Below, in pieces: positions 26,161 to 34,516 of a stretch of 64,000 nt of DNA (position 1 is its first letter; the number at the start of each line of letters is the position of its first letter). A program made the position numbers and the translations under genes. The notes under the pieces were generated by a model. It saw only the letters and a program-made list of their open reading frames with translations, was not told where the DNA came from and did no database searches. The DNA comes from Polynucleobacter wuianus (GTDB taxonomy: Bacteria > Pseudomonadota > Gammaproteobacteria > Burkholderiales > Burkholderiaceae): the NCBI RefSeq assembly GCF_001659725.1, contig NZ_CP015922.1, positions 1,116,001-1,180,000 of the forward strand, written 5' to 3'.

Positions 26161-27421
26161 CTATATCCCCATATTGCCTAAATGCTGAGCGATACGATCC
26201 ATTGGGTTTTCGGAGCTAGCCAGTGGCGCACCTAAGGTGGATGTTCGCGCCCGAATAGGCTGAAGCGTCTGCAGTGGCGTGATCTTTGCATTGGCGAAGC
26301 TAGGCTCTGGCATCCCTATTGAGTTGTAGATGGATTCAATCGTAGATTGCCATTGCTCTGGTTTATTAGTTTGCACAAACACCTGCATATAAAAAGGATC
26401 GGTCAGATACTTGTAAAAGCATTGAGCCTTAGCCGAATGATCAACCTCATCTTCGCGAGAGTTTAAGTATTTGATGATCTGGTGCTTGGCCTCTAATACT
26501 AGCTCGGCAGGTTTCTTCTGCTTGTTAGATACTGACATTGCGTTATCAACAAATTGACTTTCGATTTCATATTTATGAAGAGCATCTTGCAAACTCACCA
26601 CAGTAACTTGCAAATCCTCAACCTGCTTTTCTAGATCTCGTTTTTCATTGATGATCTTTTGGATTCGTTCGCACCCACGCTTTGACTTGATGTCGCCAGA
26701 GGCTTCTTCATTAGGCTTGTTATTGTTCTCGGGGCTCGAATCCACAGGTCCAGGGTTCAACACCCGATTGATCAATTCTTCTGCGCTTTCAGTCTGAATG
26801 GCTGGCTGTGGGAGAACATCTACATTGATTGCAGCTGGTAGCCATTACCAGCAGAATACGGTTAGCGCCATTGGCCACAGCTTCAATTGTTCTGTTCACT
26901 GCATTGACTTGGTAATACCTTGGAGCGCGCCCAGTGCCATCATCGTAATAAGGCATCTCTACCGTATTTTTTGCCTCAGGGGTATTTACACCCTTCCATT
27001 TGCAGTAACGCGCCCACAGCTCTTCTGGTGTTGGGAATGCCTCTAAAGAAAGCTCTTGTTCAACCTTATCTGCCAGACCAGTTCGGTCGTGCATTAAGAA
27101 TGCATCGCCATTTGAACTAAATACAAATGGCACATCCAGCGTTTCCGCATAATCTAGTGCCTGCTGCATTCCGGCACCCACGCTTAAATTATTTTCTTTG
27201 GCCTCTATTACGGCAATTGGGATATTGGATTTGTAATACAGAACATAATCAGCGCGCTTTTGTTTTCCGCGCGTATGTAACTTGCCGCGCACAATGATGC
27301 GCCCCTTGGTGAAGCTCAATTCTTCACGAATTTGAGTATAAAGATCCCATCCAGCTTTCAAAATGGCCGGGGTAATGAACTTAGTACAAATATCACGTTC
27401 GCTAAGGGATTTCTTACTCAT
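26161..27421 (-). pseudogene. hsdR: Type I restriction subunit HsdR with the helicase motor deleted
   Basis: The 5' part encodes the HsdR nuclease domain: ADYVLYY supplies the Asp, VIEAKEN the ExK pair and QQALDYA the QxxxY motif. It runs up to NRILLVMAT, exactly where the Walker A motif (GTGKT) of HsdR should begin. There the frame jumps to unrelated codons and stops at 26789. The next frame (VDVLPQPAIQTES at about 26840, then INRVLNPGPV) is the C-terminal region of the same protein, with a coiled-coil-like stretch, ending NPMDRIAQHLGNMGI. The whole translocase core is therefore missing, with a frame change at the junction near 26831-26850. No hsdM or hsdS is in the window. The nuclease fragment alone could still be translated. 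Confidence 0.85.
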
Positions 27422-27565
27422 TCAATAATGCCAAAAGTTATATGTATCCCTTAATAATATAAGGAAATCAGTCATTTACTGGCATTTTTAGTGGTTAGAG
27501 AGATTGGATCACTTTTTAAGCATTTATGCGCATAAACTGGGACTAGATTAGCCATTAGGAAATCC

Positions 27566-27868
27566 ATGAAACATCAATTTTGCTTAATTACATTATTAAT
27601 ATACGGGCTTGCCCATGGGCAAGCCATTTATGGACCAAATGTCGAGTACAAGGGCTACGTACAAACCTCACCCAATGGTGTATCGAATTCATATAGCGCC
27701 ACTGGAGCATTGCAGGGGTCTGCTCAAGTGCAAGGCAATCAAACTAATTTTTATGGGTCCCAAGGTCAGTATCAGGGAAATATTCAAGCGCCCATTGTTA
27801 CGCCACCCAACACGACTATTAGCACACCGCGACAAGTTAATCAGTCACCATCGATTAAAGGATGGTAG
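27566..27868 (+). CDS. Small secreted Gln/Gly/Asn-rich protein
   Basis: A 100-residue protein with a signal peptide (MKHQFCLITLLIYGLAHGQA) and a low-complexity mature part rich in Gly, Gln, Ser, Asn and Tyr (YKGYVQTSPNGVSNSYSATG, GSQGQYQGNIQ), ending STPRQVNQSPSIKGW. I do not recognise a family. AGGAAA precedes the ATG. The final 19 residues recur in a detached remnant after the next gene (29618-29677), so this locus was rearranged. Candidates are a periplasmic or surface-exposed small protein; nothing indicates an enzyme. Confidence 0.6.
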   Translation: MKHQFCLITLLIYGLAHGQAIYGPNVEYKGYVQTSPNGVSNSYSATGALQGSAQVQGNQTNFYGSQGQYQGNIQAPIVTPPNTTISTPRQVNQSPSIKGW

Positions 27869-27917
27869 TAACTCATAAATTCCAAAATTTAGCGGCCCAA
27901 CACCTTAGGAGCGTTAA

Positions 27918-29606
27918 TTGAAATTAGTAAGCTTTTCAGCAAAGAATTATAGAAGTATCACGTCCGCACATAAAATTACCCTATCAGACGTCACTGTATT
28001 AATTGGCCGAAATAATGAAGGAAAATCTAACCTTCTAAGGGCCCTTGGGACTGCGATGGTCCTACTGCAAAATCATGCTGCAGGTAAGAACGCCCTGAGG
28101 CGCATCAGAACACTGCTTACCTCAGATGACGCCTATACGTGGAAACGAGATTTCCCAATTCAATTCCAAAACCGTAAAACTTCAGCTTTCACAGTTTTAA
28201 ATTTAGAATTTCAATTAACAGAAGACGAATTAAATGAGTTCTATGATGAAATTAAGTCTAATTTAAATGGACTTCTGCCCCTTGAAATACAGCTTGGTAA
28301 AGATAATGAGCCGAAGTTTAGGGTTGTAAAGTCAGGCAAAGGCGCCAAATCACTGACGCAAAAATCGGAAAGAATTGCTCAATTTATTGCCTCCCGAATT
28401 CACTTTAACTATATTCCAGCCATAAGGACTGAAAGAGATACGTTAAACCTAATTGGAACGCTCGTAGAGCAAGAGCTAAAAACGCTCGAAGAAGAGCCTA
28501 GCTATAAGGATGCATTAGATACGATCTTCAAACTTCAACAGCCTATTCTTGATAATTTGTCTCTCCAGGTAAAGGATGCGCTTCATGAATTTTTACCTAA
28601 TATCAATTCAGTACGTATTGACATCCTAGAGCCGTCAAGAAGATACGCCTCAAGACGAGAGGTGAACGTAATAGTGGATGACGGCGTAGCAACAAATATT
28701 GAACAGAAAGGAGATGGTGTTAAAAGCTTAGCAGCCCTTGGTTTATTGAAAAGTAAGAACGCTAAACCTGGAGCCTCGATACTTGCGATTGAAGAGCCAG
28801 AGTCACACCTTCACCCTGCAGCGATCCACCAAGTAAATGAAATAATTCAATCAATATCCCAAACATCTCAAGTTTTAATTACTACGCATAATCCGCTTTT
28901 TGTAAAAAGAGCAGACCTTAAATCAAATATTATAGTAACCGATGGAGGGGCCACTCCCGCCAAAAACATTTCTCAAATTAGAGACCTACTAGGAATTAAG
29001 GCGTCTGATAACCTTATAAATGCAAGCTATGTACTTGTTGTTGAGGGAGCTGAAGATGCGAAAGCATTGAGGGCAATTCTTCCAACCCTAAGTGAAAAAC
29101 TGAACAAGGCTCTTAAGCAGAACTTACTTGTTATTGATAGTCTTGGGGGCTCTGGAAAACTTTCGTACAAATTATCCCAACTTAAAAATGCTTTATGCGC
29201 TACTTATGTCTTACTTGATGATGATCAAGCCGGCCTTGATGCGTTTCATAATGCAAATTCTAGTGAGCTACTTTCACATGCCTATTGTACTTTTACTATT
29301 TGTAAAGGAAAAAACAATGCTGAGTTTGAAGATGTAATTGACATCGACCTATATAAGGACGCCGTATTAAAAAGTTTCGGGGTTGAAATTAACGCGAATA
29401 AACTTAAAGGTAAATTAAAGTGGTCTCAAAGGATTGAAGCCGCCTTCAAAAGCCAAGGAAAGCAATTTGATAATCAAATTCTTGCTGCTCTAAAAAAATG
29501 CGTAGCAAATGAAATTGAAAAAAATCCACATCAATCTCTAGACAAACATCAAAGAGATAGCATTGATGCCCTTGTCGTCGCGCTTGAGAAGCTGGTAAAC
29601 CTTTAA
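27918..29606 (+). CDS. OLD-family ATP-dependent nuclease (AAA ATPase plus TOPRIM)
   Basis: A 562-residue class of ABC-type ATPase fused to a TOPRIM nuclease, known in phage P2 Old and in defence systems such as Gabija GajA. Walker A is IGRNNEGKSNLL (about 29-40), the signature region is EQKGDGVKSLAALG (about 263-276), Walker B is LAIEEPESHLHP (about 290-301) and the switch histidine lies in ITTHNPLF. The TOPRIM part has VVEGAEDAKAL (Glu, about 375), then LDDDQAGLDAF (DxD, about 436). Start is TTG at 27918, with GGAG 6 bases upstream. The next gene is not a UvrD helicase, so this is not a canonical Gabija pair; a class 1 stand-alone OLD nuclease fits better. Confidence 0.9.
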   Translation: MKLVSFSAKNYRSITSAHKITLSDVTVLIGRNNEGKSNLLRALGTAMVLLQNHAAGKNALRRIRTLLTSDDAYTWKRDFPIQFQNRKTSAFTVLNLEFQLTEDELNEFYDEIKSNLNGLLPLEIQLGKDNEPKFRVVKSGKGAKSLTQKSERIAQFIASRIHFNYIPAIRTERDTLNLIGTLVEQELKTLEEEPSYKDALDTIFKLQQPILDNLSLQVKDALHEFLPNINSVRIDILEPSRRYASRREVNVIVDDGVATNIEQKGDGVKSLAALGLLKSKNAKPGASILAIEEPESHLHPAAIHQVNEIIQSISQTSQVLITTHNPLFVKRADLKSNIIVTDGGATPAKNISQIRDLLGIKASDNLINASYVLVVEGAEDAKALRAILPTLSEKLNKALKQNLLVIDSLGGSGKLSYKLSQLKNALCATYVLLDDDQAGLDAFHNANSSELLSHAYCTFTICKGKNNAEFEDVIDIDLYKDAVLKSFGVEINANKLKGKLKWSQRIEAAFKSQGKQFDNQILAALKKCVANEIEKNPHQSLDKHQRDSIDALVVALEKLVNL

Positions 29607-29617
29607 TATTTAACTCA

Positions 29618-29677
29618 ATCACAACCATCGGAACACCCCCACAGGTAAATCAAGTACCCAGCATCAAGGGTTGGTAA
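29618..29677 (+). pseudogene. Detached 3' end of the small secreted gene
   Basis: The frame encodes ITTIGTPPQVNQVPSIKGW then TAA, nearly matching NTTISTPRQVNQSPSIKGW at the end of the gene at 27566-27868. It follows the OLD gene stop by 11 bp and has no start. It marks the point where DNA carrying the complete small gene plus the OLD gene was joined to an older copy of the small gene. Confidence 0.8.
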
Positions 29678-29692
29678 TTGGATAATGGAGGT

Positions 29693-30019
29693 ATGACTAC
29701 ATACTCTTCATCCAATTGCTCTCAAAAATTTTCAGTAGATATGTTTAGCGAACGGCGCCCTCTAAGTGAGAGCCCTTGGCTACACATAGGTAAATTCGAT
29801 GATTTGAACCAAGCCATCAATAGCTGCAAAAAGGTAGTTGATGATTTTTTGAGTTCTCGCGTAAATCTGGCCGAAAGTGCTGACCAGCTAGTTGCTGACT
29901 TTCTGTATCACGGCGATGTCCCAACCATCAGTGGCGCCGAGAATCTACGCTCTTTTGATGTCTATGAATACCTTGCTGAACGTAGCTCGCAAATACATAA
30001 CCTAAAGGGATCTAATTAG
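29693..30019 (+). CDS. Hypothetical protein
   Basis: About 108 residues, no family recognised. It is acidic-to-neutral and predicted mostly helical (DDLNQAINSCKKVVDDFLSS, then ADQLVADFLYHG), with no signal peptide or membrane segment. GGAGG lies only one base before the ATG at 29693, which is too close; a TTG at 29678 is an alternative start with a weak AAGGG site. It sits between the OLD nuclease region and tRNA-Ser, and may be the native neighbour of the small secreted gene. Reality of the gene is likely but not certain. Confidence 0.5.
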   Translation: MTTYSSSNCSQKFSVDMFSERRPLSESPWLHIGKFDDLNQAINSCKKVVDDFLSSRVNLAESADQLVADFLYHGDVPTISGAENLRSFDVYEYLAERSSQIHNLKGSN

Positions 30020-30070
30020 GCCCAAATTGAGACGCTGTTTGTGTGGTGGGTAGAGTGGTGGGTAGAGGAG

Positions 30071-30105
30071 CCCCAAAAACAAAGAGCCCCATGATTAGGG
30101 GCTCT
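30071..30105 (-). terminator. Terminator of tRNA-Ser
   Basis: On the minus strand AGAGCCCC pairs with GGGGCTCT around a 7-base loop, followed by TTTGTTTTT. Confidence 0.82.
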
Positions 30106-30116
30106 GCTGTCGTATA

Positions 30117-30206
30117 TGGCGGAAGAGGTGAGATTCGAACTCACGGAGGACTTTCATCCTCGCCAGTTTTCAAGACTGGTGCATTCAACCGCTCTGCCAC
30201 TCTTCC
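30117..30206 (-). tRNA. tRNA-Ser (anticodon TGA)
   Basis: A 90-base tRNA with GGAAGAG/CTCTTCC acceptor stem, discriminator G and encoded CCA. The anticodon loop is CTTGAAA within CCAGT/ACTGG, giving anticodon TGA. A long variable arm (class II) and a TTCGAAT T-loop fit serine. Its 3' end faces the accessory island to the left. Confidence 0.97.
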
Positions 30207-30333
30207 ATTTGCGATTTCAGCCTTAGATTATAAGTAATTCAGTCTAGTCCTAGATAAAAATCCCATTTTCTGTATTTGGGGGTTCTCAAATAGTCTATTT
30301 AACAGAACACCTAGGCTTATGATTTCTGCTAAA

Positions 30334-30354
30334 CTAGTCAGGTATCTAGTCAGG
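30334..30354 (+). promoter_or_regulatory. Direct repeat CTAGTCAGG before the antitoxin gene
   Basis: CTAGTCAGG occurs at 30334-30342 and 30346-30354, 12 bp apart, and the second copy runs into the AGGAGA ribosome binding site of the antitoxin gene. Likely autoregulatory site of the toxin-antitoxin pair. Confidence 0.5.
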
Positions 30355-30364
30355 AGAAATAGCC

Positions 30365-30622
30365 ATGAATAACCACTGGGCTGTACAGGATGCCAAAGCA
30401 AAATTCAGCGAGCTTCTTAACGCTTGTCTTGCCGAAGGACCTCAAGTAGTCACAAAGCGCGGTCATGAGACTGCAGTTCTAATCACGATCAAGGAGTGGA
30501 ATACATTGAAAAAATTAGCGAAACCATCACTCAAATTACTTCTGCTATCGGAGGAAGCGAGGGGTGAATTAATCATTCCCAAGCGTGGCCAAGGCGTTTC
30601 TCGCAAACCTATCAAACTTTGA
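30365..30622 (+). CDS. Phd/YefM-family antitoxin
   Basis: An 85-residue antitoxin. The N-terminal DNA-binding fold is typical of Phd/YefM (WAVQDAKAKFSELLNACLAE, then GPQVVTKRGHETAVLITIKE), and the C-terminal tail after residue 50 is the toxin-binding part. AGGAGA precedes the ATG by 8 bases. The PIN toxin gene follows after 8 bp, so the two form an operon. Confidence 0.9.
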   Translation: MNNHWAVQDAKAKFSELLNACLAEGPQVVTKRGHETAVLITIKEWNTLKKLAKPSLKLLLLSEEARGELIIPKRGQGVSRKPIKL

Positions 30623-30630
30623 GATAGCGC

Positions 30631-31041
30631 ATGTACTTATTGGACACTAACATCATCTCCGAGTTACGGAGACCCAAACCACATGGTGCTGTCTTGCAGT
30701 GGTACAAAAACATTGCCGAGGACGATTTATTCATATCTGCGGTAACTATCGGCGAAATTCAATCGGGCATTGAACTAACACGTACGCAAGATAAAAAGAA
30801 AGCTGAAACATTAGAGCAATGGCTACAAAGTATTTCTAATATTCACAATGTATTACCAATGACAGGTTCTACCTTTAGGCTTTGGGCAAAGCTGATGCAC
30901 AGCCAAACAAATACTGTTAGGGAAGATGCAATGATTGCCGCAACAGCTATTGAAAAAGATTTGATAGTCGTAACGCGAAATACCAAAGACTTCAAGCGCT
31001 TCAAGCTTCAATTACTAAACCCCTTCGAAGCGATTCATTAA
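30631..31041 (+). CDS. vapC: VapC-type PIN-domain ribonuclease toxin
   Basis: A 136-residue PIN domain. The acidic residues are Asp in YLLDTNIISE (residue 5), Glu in TIGEIQSG (about 43), and the C-terminal acidic pair in VREDAMIAATA (about 97-98) and TRNTKDFKRF. VapC toxins cleave initiator tRNA or rRNA. Paired with the Phd-type antitoxin upstream. It is convergent with the following FAD oxidoreductase gene, 3 bp apart. Confidence 0.92.
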   Translation: MYLLDTNIISELRRPKPHGAVLQWYKNIAEDDLFISAVTIGEIQSGIELTRTQDKKKAETLEQWLQSISNIHNVLPMTGSTFRLWAKLMHSQTNTVREDAMIAATAIEKDLIVVTRNTKDFKRFKLQLLNPFEAIH

Positions 31042-31044
31042 AGA

Positions 31045-32178
31045 CTAGGAGCGCTTGATTAATCCCTTTAAATACATAGCAATCGCAATACTGGAGGTTA
31101 ATCCTGGGGACTCAAAGCCATATAAGTTAAAGAGGCCTTGAAGGCTGTGATCTTGTGGCGTATTGAAACAGAAGTCTCCAGCTGGGCTATTGGGCGGGAC
31201 AATTTTGGCTCTCACGCCTGAATAATCTGGCTGCAAGCTATTGTCTTTGAGGTCTGGCCAGTAGCGTCTCACGGCTTCATAGAATCCATCCCCCCGCTTT
31301 GGGTTCACGGTGTAATCAATTTGCTCTTCAGCATCAATCTCAAGCCACTCTACATCTGGCCCAAACTTCGCTTGACCACCCATGTCTAGCGTGAGATGTA
31401 CGCCCAGACCTCCAGGCTCAGGAATGGGATAGATTAAGTGAGTAAAAGGGGATTTTCCTGAGAGGGAAAAGTAATTTCCTTTAGCGAAATACGCTTTGGG
31501 TATTTGCTCTGGGTCTAAGCCTTCAATCTGTTGCGCTACTGCTGGTGCACTCATACCGGCGCAATTAATGAGTAGTTTCGTCTGCAATTTCATACCATCG
31601 GGGCCACCGATGTCTAATTCAAAACCACCCTGCGCACCAGATCCAATTGGCTTTGCACTCATCAGTGGCGATTGATAAGCAATCATGCCGCCTGCATCTT
31701 CAAAGCCACCCAAGAGCGAGAGCATATAAGCATGGCTGTCCACAATACCGGTACTAGCAGAAAGAATCGCTGCTGAACATTTCAATTTTGGCTCAAGTTG
31801 CTTTGCCTCTTCACCTGAAATCATTTTAATTTCTGGCACACCATTATTTTGGGCTTTATAGAGAATAGCTTGCAAAGCATCAATCTGATTTTCATCAGTC
31901 GCAACAATCAATTTACCATAGGGCTGAGTAGCCACTTGATGGCTGCGACAGTACTCATAGAGGAGTCGATTACCTGCCACACAGAGTTTTGCCTTCAGAG
32001 AATCTTTGGGATAGTAAATGCCCGCATGAATTACCTCGCTATTACGAGCACTGCTGACGGTACCAAAGGCATTTTCTCGTTCAAGTAGTATCGTTTCTCG
32101 ACCCTGAAGCGCCATTTCTCGAGCAACGGCCAGACCGACTACTCCAGCCCCAATGACGACACAGTCAACTTGCTCCAT
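31045..32178 (-). CDS. FAD-dependent oxidoreductase, L-2-hydroxyglutarate oxidase-like
   Basis: A 377-residue DAO-fold flavoenzyme. The N-terminal dinucleotide motif is VVIGAGVVGLAVAREMALQG (residues 7-26). The block ARNSEVIHAGIYYP (about 45-58) is the flavin/substrate region characteristic of the L-2-hydroxyglutarate dehydrogenase group, and a C-terminal GLFNLYGFESPGLTSSIAIA block closes the FAD site. It would oxidise L-2-hydroxyglutarate to 2-oxoglutarate, clearing a metabolic side product. Divergent from pgi, 100 bp apart. Other 2-hydroxy-acid oxidases of the family cannot be excluded. Confidence 0.85.
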   Translation of the reverse strand: MEQVDCVVIGAGVVGLAVAREMALQGRETILLERENAFGTVSSARNSEVIHAGIYYPKDSLKAKLCVAGNRLLYEYCRSHQVATQPYGKLIVATDENQIDALQAILYKAQNNGVPEIKMISGEEAKQLEPKLKCSAAILSASTGIVDSHAYMLSLLGGFEDAGGMIAYQSPLMSAKPIGSGAQGGFELDIGGPDGMKLQTKLLINCAGMSAPAVAQQIEGLDPEQIPKAYFAKGNYFSLSGKSPFTHLIYPIPEPGGLGVHLTLDMGGQAKFGPDVEWLEIDAEEQIDYTVNPKRGDGFYEAVRRYWPDLKDNSLQPDYSGVRAKIVPPNSPAGDFCFNTPQDHSLQGLFNLYGFESPGLTSSIAIAMYLKGLIKRS

Positions 32179-32278
32179 CTATTTGTCTCACCCAGTATTT
32201 ATTAGTATGAATATACCGAAATCCTAACATTTTCAGTGCTTAGGGCGGATTGTCATCCCTTATTGATAGAATCGAGGG

Positions 32279-33781
32279 ATGACTTCCAGGCCCTTGCAAA
32301 ACCCAGATAACCCAACTAACAGCACCTTTACGGCGGTTGACGTAGTACTCGACACCGCCTATCAACATATTGATGCGGCAGAATGGAAAAAGCTATTTTC
32401 TGTAGCCAAAAAATCTAAGGTAAAAGAGTTTATTGCTGATATGTTTGCAGGCAAGCATATCAATTTCAGTGAAGATCGCCCTGCATTGCATTCTGCACTT
32501 CGCAATCTTCCTAAATCCCCTGTGTTTCTGGATGGCATAGATGTCATGCCAGCAATCGCGGATGTTTGGCGTCGTATTGATGCCCTTTGTAATAAATGGG
32601 TTGGCGTTACTGATGTGATTCATATTGGCATTGGGGGTTCGGACTTTGGCCCCCGTTTAGCAATTGAGGCTCTGGCCCATGTTCCCGGTATTGAAAGTCG
32701 TGGCATGCGCATGCACTTCTTGGCTAATATTGATACTGCCGAGCTAGCCCGCATTTTGGATCGGGCACAACCGAATAGTACCCGCGTCATTATTGTTTCA
32801 AAGTCATTTACTACTCTTGAAACGACCATGAATGCAAAAGCCGTGGTCAATTGGCTTAAAGATAATGACTGTACAAAGGGGCAAATAACGAATTCTTTAT
32901 TTGCAGTAACTGCCAATGTGCCTGCTGCTAAAGAGTTTGGTATTGAGGAAGACAACATTTATCCATTTTGGGATTGGGTTGGCGGACGTTATTCCGTTTG
33001 GTCAGCGGTGGGCTTGCCCATTGCCTTGCAATACGGCTTTAAAACCTTTGAAGAGTTTTTAGCTGGTGCGCACGCAATGGATTTGCATTTTAAGAATGCG
33101 CCACTAGAAGAGAATCTTCCAGTGATCATGGCCTTAGCCTTGTTACATCAACAGCAAAAACAGGGCATTACAGCCTATGCAGCTATTCCCTATGCGGATG
33201 CCTTGGATGCATTTCCGAAGTGGCTACAACAACTCGATATGGAAAGTAATGGTAAGAGTGTGGACCGTAACGGCAAGCCGGTGAAGTATTCCTCACCAGT
33301 CGTTTTTGGAAGCACAGGTAGTAATGCTCAGCACTCCTATTTCCAACTGCTTCATCAAGGCCCAGATATTATCCCGATTGACTTCATAGCAGTTCGCAAG
33401 CCGATGAGTGAGCGTCCCGAGGCAATTGCACATCATCGTATCCTACTAGCGAATTGCCTAGCTCAAGCTCAGGCATTGGCACACGGTAAAACTGCTGATA
33501 ACCCAAATCATGTTTACCCCGGAAATCGTCCTAGTAACCTATTACTCTTACCCGAACTCAATGCTTTCTATTTGGGCGCGCTCTTAGCGCTTTATGAAAA
33601 CCGTGCAGCCACACTGGGTGCTCTCTGGAATATCAATAGCTTTGATCAACCTGGGGTTGAATACGGCAAAGTTCTAGCTAAGCCGATTGAGAAGGCGCTG
33701 GTGAGCGGCTCTGATCCTATCCAGGCTAATGATGACATTGATGCAGTAACCGCAGCCCGTATTAATTTATTAAATTCGTAG
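32279..33781 (+). CDS. pgi: Glucose-6-phosphate isomerase
   Basis: Interconverts glucose 6-phosphate and fructose 6-phosphate. 500 residues, slightly shorter than the E. coli enzyme. Clear family blocks: VIHIGIGGSDFGPRL (about 119-133), VSKSFTTLETTMN (phosphate loop), DWVGGRYSVWSAVGLPIAL (signature 1, about 226-244), FGSTGSNAQHSYFQLLHQG (active-site region with Gln and His) and FDQPGVEYGKVLA with the catalytic lysine. GAGGG directly abuts the ATG without the usual gap, so initiation efficiency is uncertain; no better start is visible. It supplies fructose 6-phosphate for the mannose/GDP-sugar branch of the neighbouring glycan genes. Confidence 0.97.
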   Translation: MTSRPLQNPDNPTNSTFTAVDVVLDTAYQHIDAAEWKKLFSVAKKSKVKEFIADMFAGKHINFSEDRPALHSALRNLPKSPVFLDGIDVMPAIADVWRRIDALCNKWVGVTDVIHIGIGGSDFGPRLAIEALAHVPGIESRGMRMHFLANIDTAELARILDRAQPNSTRVIIVSKSFTTLETTMNAKAVVNWLKDNDCTKGQITNSLFAVTANVPAAKEFGIEEDNIYPFWDWVGGRYSVWSAVGLPIALQYGFKTFEEFLAGAHAMDLHFKNAPLEENLPVIMALALLHQQQKQGITAYAAIPYADALDAFPKWLQQLDMESNGKSVDRNGKPVKYSSPVVFGSTGSNAQHSYFQLLHQGPDIIPIDFIAVRKPMSERPEAIAHHRILLANCLAQAQALAHGKTADNPNHVYPGNRPSNLLLLPELNAFYLGALLALYENRAATLGALWNINSFDQPGVEYGKVLAKPIEKALVSGSDPIQANDDIDAVTAARINLLNS

Positions 33782-33806
33782 TTAAAGCACTATTTTAAAA
33801 GCCTTA

Positions 33807-33845
33807 TTGACATTCTGCCATTAAATGTTTATACTTGTTTAAACA
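33807..33845 (+). promoter_or_regulatory. Strong sigma-70 promoter with palindrome, mazEF operon
   Basis: TTGACA (33807-33812), 17-bp spacer, TATACT (33830-33835): a near-perfect promoter. The palindrome TGTTTAAACA (33836-33845) follows the -10 box and, with ATGTTTA just upstream, is a good candidate for the MazE operator. Confidence 0.78.
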
Positions 33846-33862
33846 TAAATAGAGGGTAAATC

Positions 33863-34123
33863 GTGGCTCCAACGCTAAAAGTGGCTCAAATAGTTCAGGA
33901 GTGGGGTAATGGCCTAGGAGTAAGGATTACCTCTCCAATTGCCAAAGCCGCCCATCTCTCTCAAGGCATGCCGATTTCAGTAGAAGTTGTTAAAAATGGC
34001 GTCCTCCTCAGGATTGTTGGAAAGCCTAAATTGAGCCTCAGTCAAAAACTGAAAGCGTTTGACCCAGATCAACATGGCGGTGAAGCAATGGCTTCCACGC
34101 TCATCGGCCAAGAAATTTTTTAA
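33863..34123 (+). CDS. mazE: MazE-family antitoxin (AbrB-like swapped-hairpin)
   Basis: An 86-residue antitoxin with the AbrB/MazE DNA-binding core WGNGLGVRITSPIAKAAHLS at residues 14-33 and an acidic C-terminal tail (FDPDQHGGEA) for toxin binding. The start is GTG with GAGGG 6 bases upstream. Its TAA overlaps the mazF ATG (TAATG). Confidence 0.87.
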   Translation: MAPTLKVAQIVQEWGNGLGVRITSPIAKAAHLSQGMPISVEVVKNGVLLRIVGKPKLSLSQKLKAFDPDQHGGEAMASTLIGQEIF

Positions 34124-34491
34124 TGGTGGAAAAATTAAAAGTTTGGGTGCCTGAGCGAAGAGACATGATTTGGATTATTTGTAATCCACAATCTGGCAAA
34201 GAAATGCAAGGTGAGCACCCTATACTCGTCATTTCTCCAAAAGCATTTAATGAAAAAACAGGCATTGTCATTGGTCTGCCAATGACTCATGCCAAGTCCA
34301 ATGAAACAAACCCATTTGCAATGAAGTTCTCGCCTAGCAAAGCCGACCCAGTCTATATATTGACACATCAACCAAAGTCCTTTGATTGGCGTTTACGTAA
34401 TGCAAGGCCACATCCTTGGAAAACACTTCCACCCGCCCTATTTCAAGAAGCATGTGATGGTTTGAATTCCATTATTGAAATTGCTCACTAA
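34123..34491 (+). CDS. mazF: MazF/PemK-family mRNA interferase toxin
   Basis: A 122-residue endoribonuclease of the CcdB/MazF fold. Family blocks are VPERRDMIWIICNPQSGKEM (catalytic loop region, residues about 8-27), HPILVISPKAFNEKTG and VIGLPMTH (Thr after the strand). The C-terminal helix DGLNSIIEIA is present. Translationally coupled to mazE. Cleavage specificity cannot be predicted by eye. Confidence 0.9.
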   Translation: MVEKLKVWVPERRDMIWIICNPQSGKEMQGEHPILVISPKAFNEKTGIVIGLPMTHAKSNETNPFAMKFSPSKADPVYILTHQPKSFDWRLRNARPHPWKTLPPALFQEACDGLNSIIEIAH

Positions 34492-34516
34492 TCAATATTA
34501 AATATCAGGACTAATC

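Noticed and set aside
27918..30019. Gabija defence system.
   Set aside because: The OLD-type nuclease resembles GajA, but the following gene is a 108-residue protein, not a UvrD-like GajB helicase.
30043..30237. Plus-strand reading frame over the tRNA.
   Set aside because: It lies antisense to tRNA-Ser and its terminator and is not a gene.
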